Shown here piece by piece: positions 8,543 through 16,466 of a DNA stretch of 64,000 nucleotides. Below the pieces are notes generated by a model. That model searched no databases, was not told the DNA's origin, and saw only the letters and a program-made list of their open reading frames with translations. The stretch is from positions 5,714,703 through 5,778,702 of the forward strand of contig NZ_CP020028.1 of NCBI RefSeq assembly GCF_002240415.1, in the 5' to 3' direction. Made by a program: the position numbers and the translations under genes. The stretch is from Paenibacillus kribbensis. Its GTDB lineage: Bacteria; Bacillota; Bacilli; Paenibacillales; Paenibacillaceae. The stretch's first letter is position 1. Each line of letters opens with the position of its first letter.

Positions 8543-9060
8543 ATGAGTTCTATTCTAAAAGTTATAGAAAAGCTAAAGTTGAACGTCTTGAATATTGAAG
8601 ATGTCCCAGAGTCATTAACAAGGATGAACTATTCCGTGAATTTCAGATGCTTGAAGCATTGAAGGGTATAATACCTGTTCCTAGGGTATTGGACATTTGG
8701 TACGGGGATGAAAGTACTACTGGAGCATTGCTTCTTTCAGCAATTCAAGGTATGCCTTGTACAGGAGACATTGATGAGAAACTCTCTTTTCAAATTGGCG
8801 TGTATCATGCTATGCTCCACGAGGTTAAAACTGCTGGATATGGTTACCATGTGACTGATGGTTTTAAGCTAGTATGAAAGATGTATTCTTCACTTTGATG
8901 GAGTTTTCTCTGCTTTACCGGATCCTGACGGACCATGCATTGTTCACATGGATTTTAGACCAGGTAATATATTGGTGAATGGTAATGAGGTTGCTGGCAT
9001 TATTGATTTCGAGAGTGCCCGTGGAGGATCGTCGGAAATAGATTTTACAACCAATTTGTA
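8543..9060 (+). pseudogene. Aminoglycoside phosphotransferase-family gene, broken by deletions
   Basis: Three pieces of one APH-type kinase can be read in different frames. The N-terminal piece starts at ATG 8543 after AGGAGG. A middle piece (from about 8620, KDELFREFQMLEALKG into HAMLHEVKTAGYGYH) follows a frame change and a loss of the nucleotide-binding lobe. A C-terminal piece from about 8878 carries the Brenner motif HMDFRPGN and the metal-binding DFE of IIDFE. At roughly 170 codons instead of the usual 260-300, with a frame change and at least two internal deletions, the gene cannot make an active kinase. The final IDFTTNL ends at TAG 9058-9060. The intact ancestor would have phosphorylated a small molecule, possibly an antibiotic. 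Confidence 0.8.
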
Positions 9061-9358
9061 GGGTATGAATAAGATAAAATGAGACGAGTCCTGCGGATGC
9101 GGGGCTTTTTGGTGTGAGTGAAGAAGAAGATTGGTCAGCGACTTATCACATATTAGGGAATAAGTGGGCGTGTTATACTTGACATTAACTTTGCTTAACA
9201 AAGTACCGGAAGAGGTGGAAACATGTAAGTCTTAGCCGCAGAATACAATATTCGAATTATCCCAATAAAATATAACGCAGCCTGCTATACGTTCGATATG
9301 GTCGGTTGCCGGGATACGTATAGCATCGCTTGTGTTTACGATAAGGAGATTAACGGCG
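9061..9358. other. Gene-free stretch before the oligoendopeptidase gene
   Basis: About 300 bases without a supported gene. A frame from about 9227 into the next gene (VLAAEYNIRIIPIKYNAACY) reads like protein but directly follows an ATG-TAA pair, so it is at best a remnant. The last bases carry the AAGGAG of the downstream gene. Confidence 0.35.
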
Positions 9359-11143
9359 ATGAACTTAACATGGGACTTGGAGAGTCTGTATCCCTCATTC
9401 CAGTCGGAGAAATATCAAAAGGATTATAAACATGCAGCAGAGCTTGCAGATGAACTTGGTGCGAGGGAAAAGCTTCATTTACACACTCAAGAGAAGGCTG
9501 CGATTCTAACGGAAGATTTTCTTAGGCAATATAATGCATTCAGGAGCGTGTATCTGTGCTTATTCAGCTATGCAGAACTGGTATTCAGCATTGACAACGG
9601 GAATACAGAAGCAGCAAATCAGATGGATGCATTGGAAGAAATGGCTGCGGGTTCCGAAGAAGCTCTAGCAAATTTCAGCAAATGGCTGGCAAGCATGAGT
9701 GGGGAAGAGCTTGATACTATTATTGGCTCGGGTGAGTATGTGGGTCAGCATGCTTTTTATTTGCGTCAGCTGCAGCAGCAGTCAAGGTATTTGCTCAGTG
9801 AAGAAGCTGAGGCAGTCATTGCCCGGATGCAGCTTACCGGCGCCAAAGCGTGGGAGAGACTGTACATGAAGATACAGTCTACCTTGCGTGTAGAGGTGGA
9901 GATGAAAGGGGCAATGCATCAGCTGTCTTTGACGGAGCTGCGCAATCTGGTGTACGACCATGATTCTCAGGTTAGGCAGGCGGCATATGAAGCGGAAGCC
10001 AAGGCTTGCCGCAGTGTTGCCGAACAGAGTGCAGCTTGTCTTAATGCGGTGTGTGGAGAGGCGATAGGAATCTATGAGCTAAGAGGGTACAAATCGCCGC
10101 TGCATAAAGTACTGGAGACCTCACGTATGGATCAGGAGACGCTGGAAGCAATGCTGCAAGCGATTAAGGAGAGCCTGCCTGCCTTTCATCAGTATTATCT
10201 TCACAAAGCAAAGCTTCTGGGCCACGCGGGACCGCTCCCTTTCCATGATATCTTTGCTCCGGTTGGCGAGGACTCTTCCGTCAAAATTAGCTACCCGGAG
10301 GCACAAGAGCTTATTGTTGCCGGGTTTAACTCGTTCAGTACAGAACTGGGTGCGTTCGCCCGCAAGGTGTTCATCTCCAGATGGATCGATGCGGAGTCAC
10401 GGGCAGGAAAAGGGAACTTTGGCATGTGCATTGATATCGCACCAATCCAAGAGAGCCGGATTATAACCAGCTTCACCGGGAGCTATATGGATGTTGGTAT
10501 ACTGGCGCATGAGATTGGTCATGCCTACCATAGCAACTGTCTTGCCGGAAAGACTATGGTCAATATAGATTATCCGATTCCGATTGCCGAGACGGCGTCG
10601 ATCTTTTGTGAGGGTCTGATTAATCAAGAGTTACTGCTGAGTGCATCGGAAGGAGAAGTCTTGCCGATCCTGGAGCGGAGCCTCTCGGATGCCGGTTATT
10701 ATATCGTTGATTTCTATGCCCGTTATCTGTTTGAAAGCCAGCTTTATGAGCATAGGAAATCAGGCTCGCTAACGGTGGAAGAACTGAACAGCCTGATGCA
10801 GGATGCCATGTCTGCGGCCTATGGAAGCAGTATTGACCCGGATTCTATTCATTCCTACCAGTGGATTAGCAAGGCTGGTTATTATATGACAGGCAATGAG
10901 TTTCTGAATTTCCCGTATTCGTTTGGGCTGTTGTTCTCTAAAGGGCTATTCGCGCAGTATAAGAAACGTGAAGGCGGATTCGCCGAGCAATTTCAAGCCT
11001 TCTTGGCCGCCAGCAGCACCACCATGGTTGCAGATGCCGGGCAGTTAATGGGTATCGATGTGCGTTCACCAGAGTTCTGGAGAGATGCGCTGGCCTTGAT
11101 TGGGGAAGATATTCAGCGCTTCGTTGGGCGCCATGGGGAATAA
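9359..11143 (+). CDS. M3-family oligoendopeptidase (PepF-like zinc metallopeptidase)
   Basis: 594-residue cytoplasmic zinc peptidase that cleaves short peptides. The active-site HExxH is seen as HEIGH at residues 384-388 within GILAHEIGHAYH, and the third zinc ligand is expected in the following helix (ETASIFCEGLINQEL). The N-terminal helical oligopeptidase F domain (about 100-190) precedes the M3 catalytic domain (about 200-580), the usual layout and length for PepF-type enzymes. The ATG at 9359 is chosen over an upstream in-frame start at 9332 because AAGGAG lies 11 bases before it. The gene is monocistronic, with a hairpin at 11287. It shows ordinary Paenibacillus codon use, unlike the decayed genes before it. 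Confidence 0.92.
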   Translation: MNLTWDLESLYPSFQSEKYQKDYKHAAELADELGAREKLHLHTQEKAAILTEDFLRQYNAFRSVYLCLFSYAELVFSIDNGNTEAANQMDALEEMAAGSEEALANFSKWLASMSGEELDTIIGSGEYVGQHAFYLRQLQQQSRYLLSEEAEAVIARMQLTGAKAWERLYMKIQSTLRVEVEMKGAMHQLSLTELRNLVYDHDSQVRQAAYEAEAKACRSVAEQSAACLNAVCGEAIGIYELRGYKSPLHKVLETSRMDQETLEAMLQAIKESLPAFHQYYLHKAKLLGHAGPLPFHDIFAPVGEDSSVKISYPEAQELIVAGFNSFSTELGAFARKVFISRWIDAESRAGKGNFGMCIDIAPIQESRIITSFTGSYMDVGILAHEIGHAYHSNCLAGKTMVNIDYPIPIAETASIFCEGLINQELLLSASEGEVLPILERSLSDAGYYIVDFYARYLFESQLYEHRKSGSLTVEELNSLMQDAMSAAYGSSIDPDSIHSYQWISKAGYYMTGNEFLNFPYSFGLLFSKGLFAQYKKREGGFAEQFQAFLAASSTTMVADAGQLMGIDVRSPEFWRDALALIGEDIQRFVGRHGE

Positions 11144-11286
11144 TAACAACAGGAAATGACAAGCATTTAGTAAACCTGCACATGCACAATGTCATTAAGA
11201 TTAACTCAAAGACAGAGCTGGAATAAGAATAGAATACAATACACTGTTAAAAGCAGTGAAATCTAATATAATTGAATGGTACATTG

Positions 11287-11313
11287 GTAAGCTCTCTAAG
11301 TTGGGGAGCTTTT
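11287..11313 (+). terminator. Rho-independent terminator after the oligoendopeptidase gene
   Basis: AAGCTC pairs with GAGCTT across an 11-base loop, followed by TTCTCTTTGTCTTT. The stem is short and the position, about 145 bases after the stop, is somewhat distant. Confidence 0.5.
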
Positions 11314-11383
11314 CTCTTTGTCTTTAGATGACAGGGTGAGCGCTTTATAATAGTGATTACAAGATGATAATGGGGGGAGACTC

Positions 11384-11512
11384 ATGAATAAACGGCAAGA
11401 TATTTTAAATGCTTGGATTAAGGGTGCGTATTCAGCGGCTACGACCGCTGCCATGGGATGAGGCGGAAGCCAAGATGCACCTGGAATTAGCACCTTGAAT
11501 AATCTCTATTAG
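11384..11512 (+). pseudogene. Micro-ORF interrupted by TGA
   Basis: A strong ribosome binding site (GGGGGGAGA) precedes ATG 11384. The frame runs 25 codons (MNKRQDILNAWI, then GAYSAATTAAMG), meets TGA at 11459-11461, and stays open in the same frame to TAG 11510-11512 (GGSQDAPGISTLNNLY). A Trp codon mutated to TGA would explain this. The first dozen residues look like the start of a longer protein joined to an unrelated end, so a deletion fusion is likely. Function unknown. Confidence 0.35.
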
Positions 11513-11687
11513 GAAACTAAGCAACTAAGAAATTATCGTGAGTAGTAAATCTAATAATGTGCTACTTTAATAATGTGCTACTTTTACGATTCAAGCTGGG
11601 CGTTTGCCGTTACTAGGACAGGTGTCCCTACATAGAAATAAGCTGATGAGGAAGGCTTAAGCCATAAGCAGGGATGGTGTAAAGTAG

Positions 11688-13067
11688 ATGGCACAAAAGT
11701 TGAAAAAGAAAAGTACACGATTAACCGGAAGGATCGTAATCCCGGGCAATCCGTCATACAATACGGCCAGAATGGAGTTCAACAGGCGCTTTTCCAAATT
11801 TCCAAGGGTTATTGTTTTTTGCCAACGAACTCAGGATGTAATCAACGCAGTCAAATGGGCTCGTGAGCGGGGCATACGGCTGCGAGTGCGCAGCGGACGG
11901 CATAGCTATGAAGGCTTCTCAACTGTAAATGGCGGTATTATTATCGATGTGAGCGAGATGAATAAGGTTAAGGTTGATCGAAAAAATAGAGTGGCCATTG
12001 TACAAACGGGAAATCCACTTGCCCGTGTGTACAAAAAGCTGTGGAATAAGCGTGTGACAATTCCGGCGGGAACCGCGCCCGACGTAGGCGTAGCTGGGCT
12101 TACCCTGGGAGGAGGCATTGGACTTCTTTCCCGCAAATATGGACTTACGTGCGATAACTTGAAACAAGTGAAGATGGTCGTAGCTTCGGGACGGTATGGG
12201 GCAAAGACGATTGTGGCAAACAGGAAGAAACATTCCGATCTGTTGTGGGCATCACAAGGCGGAGGGGGAGGGAACTTTGGTGTTGCTACAGAATATACAT
12301 TTCGGGTTAGACCGATTTCATCGGTTTCTATATATAGTATTACGTGGAAATGGAGTGATCTTGAGAAGGTGTTCCCGGCTTGGCAGCGCTGGGCTCCGTC
12401 TGTCACGAACCGCTTAACCTCAACCATTGAGGTGGCTGCCAAGCAGGTGGGGACCATTGTATCTACCGGGCAATTGCTTGGCGGTGCAGAGGAGCTGCGT
12501 CGATTGATTAGACCGCTCTTGCGAACAGGTACTCCGGTGAAGGTGATGGTGAAGACAGTGCCTTTTATTGAAGCAACCAAATTTTTTGCCGAATCAGACC
12601 TGAATTTGGAACCAAAGTTTAAAATAACCGGGGCCTACGGGTTCCAACCTTTGCCGCCTGAAGGAGTACGAATTATACGCGACTTTTTATCCAAAGCACC
12701 CAACAGGCATTCTAACGTGTGGAGTCAGAGCTTGGGTGGTACAGGAAGCGCGGTGAGTCGAGTATCGCCTACTGCAACGACCTATCCTCATAGGAAGGCT
12801 GAGACAATCTACGAACTGTCAGCCCGCTGGAGAAACAACAGGGAGCAGGAGCGGAATATTCAGTGGGTGGAAAGGTTCCGTAGAGCGTTGCGTCCCTTTG
12901 TTAAAGGGGATTATGTGAATTTTCCCGATCTGCAGATTAAGAACTGGCCCAAGGCGTATTATGGCGAGAACTTTGGCAGATTGAAGCAGGTGAAACGAAA
13001 GTACGATCCTCATAATGTGTTTCGTTTTGCTCAGAGTATTCCAGTGGGTAAACAGGTCAAAAAATGA
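11688..13067 (+). CDS. FAD-binding oxidoreductase with berberine-bridge (BBE) domain
   Basis: 459-residue flavoprotein of the VAO/BBE oxidase family, which oxidises sugars or secondary metabolites with oxygen. The FAD_binding_4 domain spans about 35-175 and the BBE domain sits at the C-terminus (about 415-455, with AYYGENFGRLKQVKRKYDP). Both covalent flavin anchors of the family are visible: the His in RSGRHSYEGF (about residue 71) and the Cys in KYGLTCDNLK (about 156), suggesting bicovalent FAD. The glycine-rich TLGGGIGLLSRKYG also fits. The protein has a basic N-terminus but no signal peptide. Bacillus CotQ-type spore-coat oxidases have the same build, so a spore location is possible. The start follows GGATGGTGTAAAGTAG, a weak ribosome binding site. 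Confidence 0.88.
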   Translation: MAQKLKKKSTRLTGRIVIPGNPSYNTARMEFNRRFSKFPRVIVFCQRTQDVINAVKWARERGIRLRVRSGRHSYEGFSTVNGGIIIDVSEMNKVKVDRKNRVAIVQTGNPLARVYKKLWNKRVTIPAGTAPDVGVAGLTLGGGIGLLSRKYGLTCDNLKQVKMVVASGRYGAKTIVANRKKHSDLLWASQGGGGGNFGVATEYTFRVRPISSVSIYSITWKWSDLEKVFPAWQRWAPSVTNRLTSTIEVAAKQVGTIVSTGQLLGGAEELRRLIRPLLRTGTPVKVMVKTVPFIEATKFFAESDLNLEPKFKITGAYGFQPLPPEGVRIIRDFLSKAPNRHSNVWSQSLGGTGSAVSRVSPTATTYPHRKAETIYELSARWRNNREQERNIQWVERFRRALRPFVKGDYVNFPDLQIKNWPKAYYGENFGRLKQVKRKYDPHNVFRFAQSIPVGKQVKK

Positions 13068-13095
13068 CAATACGCACACCAGATCGAATTAAAAC

Positions 13096-13120
13096 AAGGA
13101 GCTGACGGCGGCAGCTCCTT
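13096..13120 (+). terminator. Hairpin after the FAD oxidase gene
   Basis: AAGGAGCTG pairs perfectly with CAGCTCCTT (7-base loop), 28 bases after the stop, followed by TTAGCCATTTC. It stands eight bases before the third att-like site, the same arrangement as at 6998 and 23679. Confidence 0.65.
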
Positions 13121-13127
13121 TAGCCAT

Positions 13128-13174
13128 TTCGCTGATAGTGACGTTAAGCTGAACTGTATCCTAAATAAGGACAA
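13128..13174 (+). repeat. Diverged att-like site, copy 3
   Basis: TTCGCTGATAG (13128-13138) followed by GAACTGTATCCTAAATAAGG (13151-13170) aligns over its length with the site at 7051-7098 and that at 23705. The core differs from the rlmH copy at a few positions (TATCCTAA for TATCATAA). It is in the same orientation as the others. It probably marks the end of an older insertion. Confidence 0.55.
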
Positions 13175-13316
13175 GATTTGAAAGCTTTGAAGGAGAAATG
13201 GAAGGAGATTCAACTCAAGCAGGACATAGATTGATGAATTCCTTTGAGAAGCAGGCGGGGACCATTTCGGGGTTCGTTTTCTCATTAAAGGAGAATATTA
13301 AAGGAAGACAGGAGAA

Positions 13317-13339
13317 AGGGGCTGGTTGTGCCAGCCCCT
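13317..13339 (-). terminator. Hairpin after the DUF4062 gene
   Basis: AGGGGCTGG pairs perfectly with CCAGCCCCT (5-base loop), immediately after the stop of the minus-strand gene ending at 13343. The tract after it on the minus strand is TTTCTCC, a moderate U-run. Confidence 0.65.
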
Positions 13340-13342
13340 CTT

Positions 13343-13909
13343 TCATTTCTTTTTCTCCAACTCCGCCTTTAATCTTGCATTCTCTTCCAACAGCTTTTGA
13401 ACGTCCGGGACAACCTTGCCGGAAACCCAGCCATACAAATCGTCTCTTGCTGCATACTCCGGCAATTGATCACGAAGTACCATTTTAATGTGCCGTACAT
13501 CTTCAACATAATAGATCGGGATTTGTTCCATGACCGATTGCTTAAACTCTTGAAACTCCTGATAGTATTCAATTGCTGCGAAGTCGTATGGCTTTTGTCT
13601 TAATGCTTCGTCTGTGACAACAAAAGCAAATCTAGGCTTGCCCGCTTCTCCGGCATACTCATATTCCCAATGCGTATAGCTCTTGGATTCATCAGGAAGC
13701 GTTAAGCCATAGAATCCTCCGAGAATCAGGATATATACATCGGACTCGTCAATCCATCTCTTCCTAATTTTCATTGGACTTTCCTTGAAAGATTGCTCGA
13801 TTCCAGCAGGGATATGACCGGCTTGAAGTACGGCTTCAACAGCGGTATGTCTTTCCTCAATAAGATCGTAGTAAGTAGACGATATGTAAATTTGTAATTT
13901 TTTTCTCAT
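13343..13909 (-). CDS. DUF4062 domain protein with C-terminal coiled coil
   Basis: 188-residue cytoplasmic protein. The first ~90 residues are a DUF4062 domain, recognised by LQIYISSTYYDLIEERHTAVEAVL, AGHIPAGIEQ and the YILILGGFYG strand; this Rossmann-like fold is distantly related to TIR domains. The last ~25 residues (VQKLLEENARLKAELEKKK) form a coiled coil, suggesting self-association. DUF4062 is often the N-terminal sensor or effector of much larger STAND or other multidomain proteins, some with roles in phage defence; here it stands alone and is complete, ending in the coiled coil. The ATG follows AGGTGG. There is no partner gene on the same strand. A defence role is an inference from family and context (accessory island), not from any visible catalytic residue. 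Confidence 0.8.
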   Translation of the reverse strand: MRKKLQIYISSTYYDLIEERHTAVEAVLQAGHIPAGIEQSFKESPMKIRKRWIDESDVYILILGGFYGLTLPDESKSYTHWEYEYAGEAGKPRFAFVVTDEALRQKPYDFAAIEYYQEFQEFKQSVMEQIPIYYVEDVRHIKMVLRDQLPEYAARDDLYGWVSGKVVPDVQKLLEENARLKAELEKKK

Positions 13910-14046
13910 AGGCCACCTAAATTAAAGAATTAGTATAGATAGAATCTACCACTCGCTCGCTTTATTTGTCAAAATGACTGGGGGTTTCATGTGGGAATGT
14001 TTTCCCCATGTGGAGAAACGAATAGAATCGTATTTCTTTTAGGAAA

Positions 14047-14076
14047 CCAGAGCACCTCCTAATTGAGGTGCTCTGG
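14047..14076 (-). terminator. Hairpin between the DUF4062 gene and the 141-residue gene
   Basis: CCAGAGCACCTC pairs perfectly with GAGGTGCTCTGG across a 6-base loop. It lies about 75 bases beyond the stop of the minus-strand gene at 14151 and upstream of the DUF4062 gene. The U-run is short. Confidence 0.5.
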
Positions 14077-14150
14077 TTATTGCAGCAGTAATCAGTTGTT
14101 TTGGACGTGAACTGCCTGTTTGTGCGTGACATCGATGATAAGAGGCGATG

Positions 14151-14576
14151 TTAGTTTCTGGTTTTAACAGCTAACCCACTAAATGATATTGGTCCTACAA
14201 CATCTACTCTTGTATTTGCAGTACGGTTTTCTGCTGTGACTGTGTAAGAATGAGTACCTGCTTTTACATTTCTATCTTCAGCTTGGAAGGTAACGATATA
14301 ATTTTGCTCTGAACCCGTAGATTCGATACCTTGCTGTGTGTTGAAAATTTCTGTATTACCGCGGAAGACTCTAAAGAGAACTTGCCCAATGCCTTTGATA
14401 CCTCTGACACCAACGGATGCTACCAAATCTACCCGGTTCGGTTGAGAATTCACTGGAATCCGTATTGCGATCGTTGCTATACCAGATTTTTGTGGGGAAC
14501 GTCGAATAGTAAACGATTTGGCCGGGTTAAAGCGACTAAGCGACTGTACGGCCGATTTATCAAGGATACGTACCAC
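14151..14576 (-). CDS. Unknown 141-residue protein
   Basis: Not recognised. The start is GTG at 14576, fixed by a strong AGGAGG nine bases before it; the next in-frame methionine would remove much of the protein. The composition (Val, Thr, Ser, Arg, with repeated short strands such as NYIVTFQAEDRNVKAGTHSYTV) suggests a beta-sandwich, as in secreted or spore-surface proteins, but there is no signal peptide. It precedes the frameshifted DUF421 gene in transcription order only by position; no operon link is evident because the DUF421 gene lies upstream on the same strand with a 74-base gap. Confidence 0.6.
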   Translation of the reverse strand: MVRILDKSAVQSLSRFNPAKSFTIRRSPQKSGIATIAIRIPVNSQPNRVDLVASVGVRGIKGIGQVLFRVFRGNTEIFNTQQGIESTGSEQNYIVTFQAEDRNVKAGTHSYTVTAENRTANTRVDVVGPISFSGLAVKTRN

Positions 14577-14650
14577 AATATCAACTCCTCCTATGTGATG
14601 CTCTAATTTATGTAAGATTCAGAGAGAGTGATTGGGCCAAATTAACATAA

Positions 14651-15209
14651 TTAATAAGTTTGTTTTTCGACGATTTTGCCGTCAATGATAAGCTCAGTCG
14701 GGATTCTTTGAATAGGCGTAACGGTTGCTTTTATATCTTTTTTTGTTGCAGGCAGTAGTTCTTCTTTTCTCAACACACTGAGTTTACCGTCAGGTTCCAG
14801 AATTGCAAATTCGACTTCTTTGGGTGAGAAGACATCTTTGTTCCGAAGCATCATGATTAAATCGTCGATGTTGAGGTGTTGTTTAGCCAATGCCTTTTCC
14901 AAAATCTCTCCTTTTTTGATGAGAATCGTAGGCTGGCCGTCGAGAATCTCACGAGCTTTGACGGAGTACAATCCGATCAATGCGATGATGAACGCCAAGA
15001 GCGACCATAAGACCAAGCTAGATATTCCTTGCAGCAGCGTGATTTGTCTGTTGACGATAATCTCGGCAGTGGTGGAGCCGAAGGCGATCCCTGTTACATA
15101 ATTAAAAAACGTTAGATGTCCGACTTGTTTTTTTACCGAGCAGACGCGTCAAAACGAGTAGAGCAACGAAGGACGTTGCCGTACGAAATAGAATTTCTTC
15201 ATACGTCAT
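14651..15209 (-). pseudogene. DUF421 (YetF-like) membrane protein, frameshifted
   Basis: The N-terminal part from ATG 15209 (MTYEEILFRTATSFVALLVL) and the C-terminal part (NYVTGIAFGSTTAEIIV, then LYSVKAREILDGQPTILI) are in different frames. They join correctly if the run of seven T at about 15128-15134 (seven A in the mRNA) is read as six. Together they give a complete ~185-residue DUF421 protein: two or three membrane helices and the cytoplasmic domain found in Bacillus YetF and YkjA, spore- and envelope-related membrane proteins. The break is a single extra base in a homopolymer, so it may be real, phase-variable or a sequence error. Ribosome binding site AAGGAG precedes the start. Confidence 0.8.
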
Positions 15210-15358
15210 GTGCTGAACTCCTTGCATAACAGATAGTTTTAGATTGGCCTTTATTCCCATCCCCTATACTTGTTCAGTGAAAGGAACCTAATGAACATGA
15301 ACGACATATTTCCAGGGTTCAGGTAAAAAGTAGGTAGATTTAGGGAGGGGAGATTGTC

Positions 15359-15469
15359 ATGAAAGCAGTGTTATTCTTGGGAGGATTTGAACGGCGGCGA
15401 GCCCATCAAGCGATTTTTGGCGTACGCATGCCCCATTCGCACAGGCAGCCCGCCCCCGGCGTAGACTGA
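15359..15469 (+). CDS. Small ORF within the duplicated leader, doubtful
   Basis: A strong ribosome binding site (GGGAGGGGAG) precedes ATG 15359 and a 36-residue frame (MKAVLFLGGFERRRAHQ onward). The frame lies over most of the duplicated ~135-bp leader, whose other copy at 24090 does not keep the frame open, so coding is doubtful. Confidence 0.25.
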   Translation: MKAVLFLGGFERRRAHQAIFGVRMPHSHRQPAPGVD

Positions 15470-15504
15470 ACTGAAATCAATGAGCGAGGTGAACTTCCAT
15501 GGCA
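15371..15504 (+). repeat. Duplicated leader, copy 1
   Basis: About 90 percent identical by eye to 24090-24227, apart from a 4-base indel in the GGCAGGCAG stretch. Both copies end with the same ribosome binding site (GCGAGGTGAACTTCC) and the first codons ATGGCA. Here the reading frame from ATG 15499 is only 13 codons (MANLNDELSIYNN), whereas the other copy drives a 178-residue gene. This copy is probably a promoter/leader left after loss of its gene. Confidence 0.7.
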
Positions 15505-15574
15505 AATCTCAATGATGAATTGTCGATATATAACAATTAACTTCGCCTATTTGTGTTTCTGCTTGATGGACCAA

Positions 15575-15614
15575 CAACCACTGACGCTTTGAAGTCTGTC
15601 AGTGGTTGTTTTTT
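15575..15614 (+). terminator. Rho-independent terminator
   Basis: CAACCACTGAC pairs perfectly with GTCAGTGGTTG across a 12-base loop and is followed by seven T. It ends transcription from the duplicated leader copy 1. Confidence 0.85.
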
Positions 15615-15615
15615 A

Positions 15616-16466
15616 TTGAGATTTGCAAGGAGAGGGCACGGTCTGCATTTTATAGAGATTCTGTAAAAGCTAAGATTTAAACTATATATTCTTCTTTCAA
15701 CATTGTTAGACAAGATACCAGAAATATGTTTTTCGGGTCTTGTCGAAAAAAGTTTATTGACTTACACTGAACAGGAAAACTCTTCAAATTTTAATTATTA
15801 AAAAAGAACTAAGACAGGCTGGTTATATGTAGATTTCCTATAATCGGTGTTCTACAATCTGAAAGGATTTTTGTGATGGTAGCTCACAGCGAAATTAAGA
15901 TACCAGGAAGAGAACACTACTACATGAACCAGTAAGCCAATCAGTCTCTAGGAGGAGGTGAAAAAGAGGAAATTTAGCAAGTTACTACGATCTGGAGGTA
16001 CTGCGGCAAAGCGAATGAGCATCATTTAGAAGGCCCGGCGCAATCACGTGTTTCGGTGAGGTATTACTTTCTTCGTGCAGTCGGTTTTATGCCGATCGGA
16101 TCGGACTGGACTGCATGTGATGGTGGGGATCGAGTTTCACGCTACTTATTGTCGAGCGGTTGTTTAGATTTTGTATAGGTCCCTCGTAATATAATGTTGA
16201 AATACGCCGTGTAAACGGGGTGCATTCTGCCATTTGCAGTATGTAAGTGGCGAAGATAATCGAAGGAGAGGGGAAGATAGCTGCTAAGCATGATCAACGG
16301 CCTGCACCCCACGGCACTTACACGTTCATCTGGGACTCCTCAAGATTTCGATGATATAAAGGGCCGCTGGGATCAAGCAAATAGCATATGTCTATTCGCT
16401 TGAGCGATTAAATCGGGGAGATGAGCCAGATATCCCCGAAATTTTGGGAATGAAGGGGAAATTTAT
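15616..16466. other. 850-base leader of the surface-protein gene, no clear gene
   Basis: No supported gene on either strand. Two tiny frames have good ribosome binding sites (GTG 15961 after AGGAGGAG, encoding 23 residues VKKRKFSKLLRSGGTAAKRM and three more), which could be truncated gene starts. A hairpin of two 10-base arms with one mismatch position (AAGCAAATAG with CTATTCGCTT, 16375-16401) lies 65 bases before the surface-protein start and may be part of its leader RNA. No named riboswitch is recognised. Confidence 0.35.

Noticed and set aside
11906..12580. 224-codon minus-strand frame opposite the FAD oxidase gene
   Set aside because: Antisense shadow; Pro/Ser/Thr-rich without any recognisable fold, while the plus strand has clear family motifs.
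15621..16466. Possible c-di-GMP or other riboswitch before the adhesin
   Set aside because: No conserved aptamer core could be matched; only a simple hairpin is seen.
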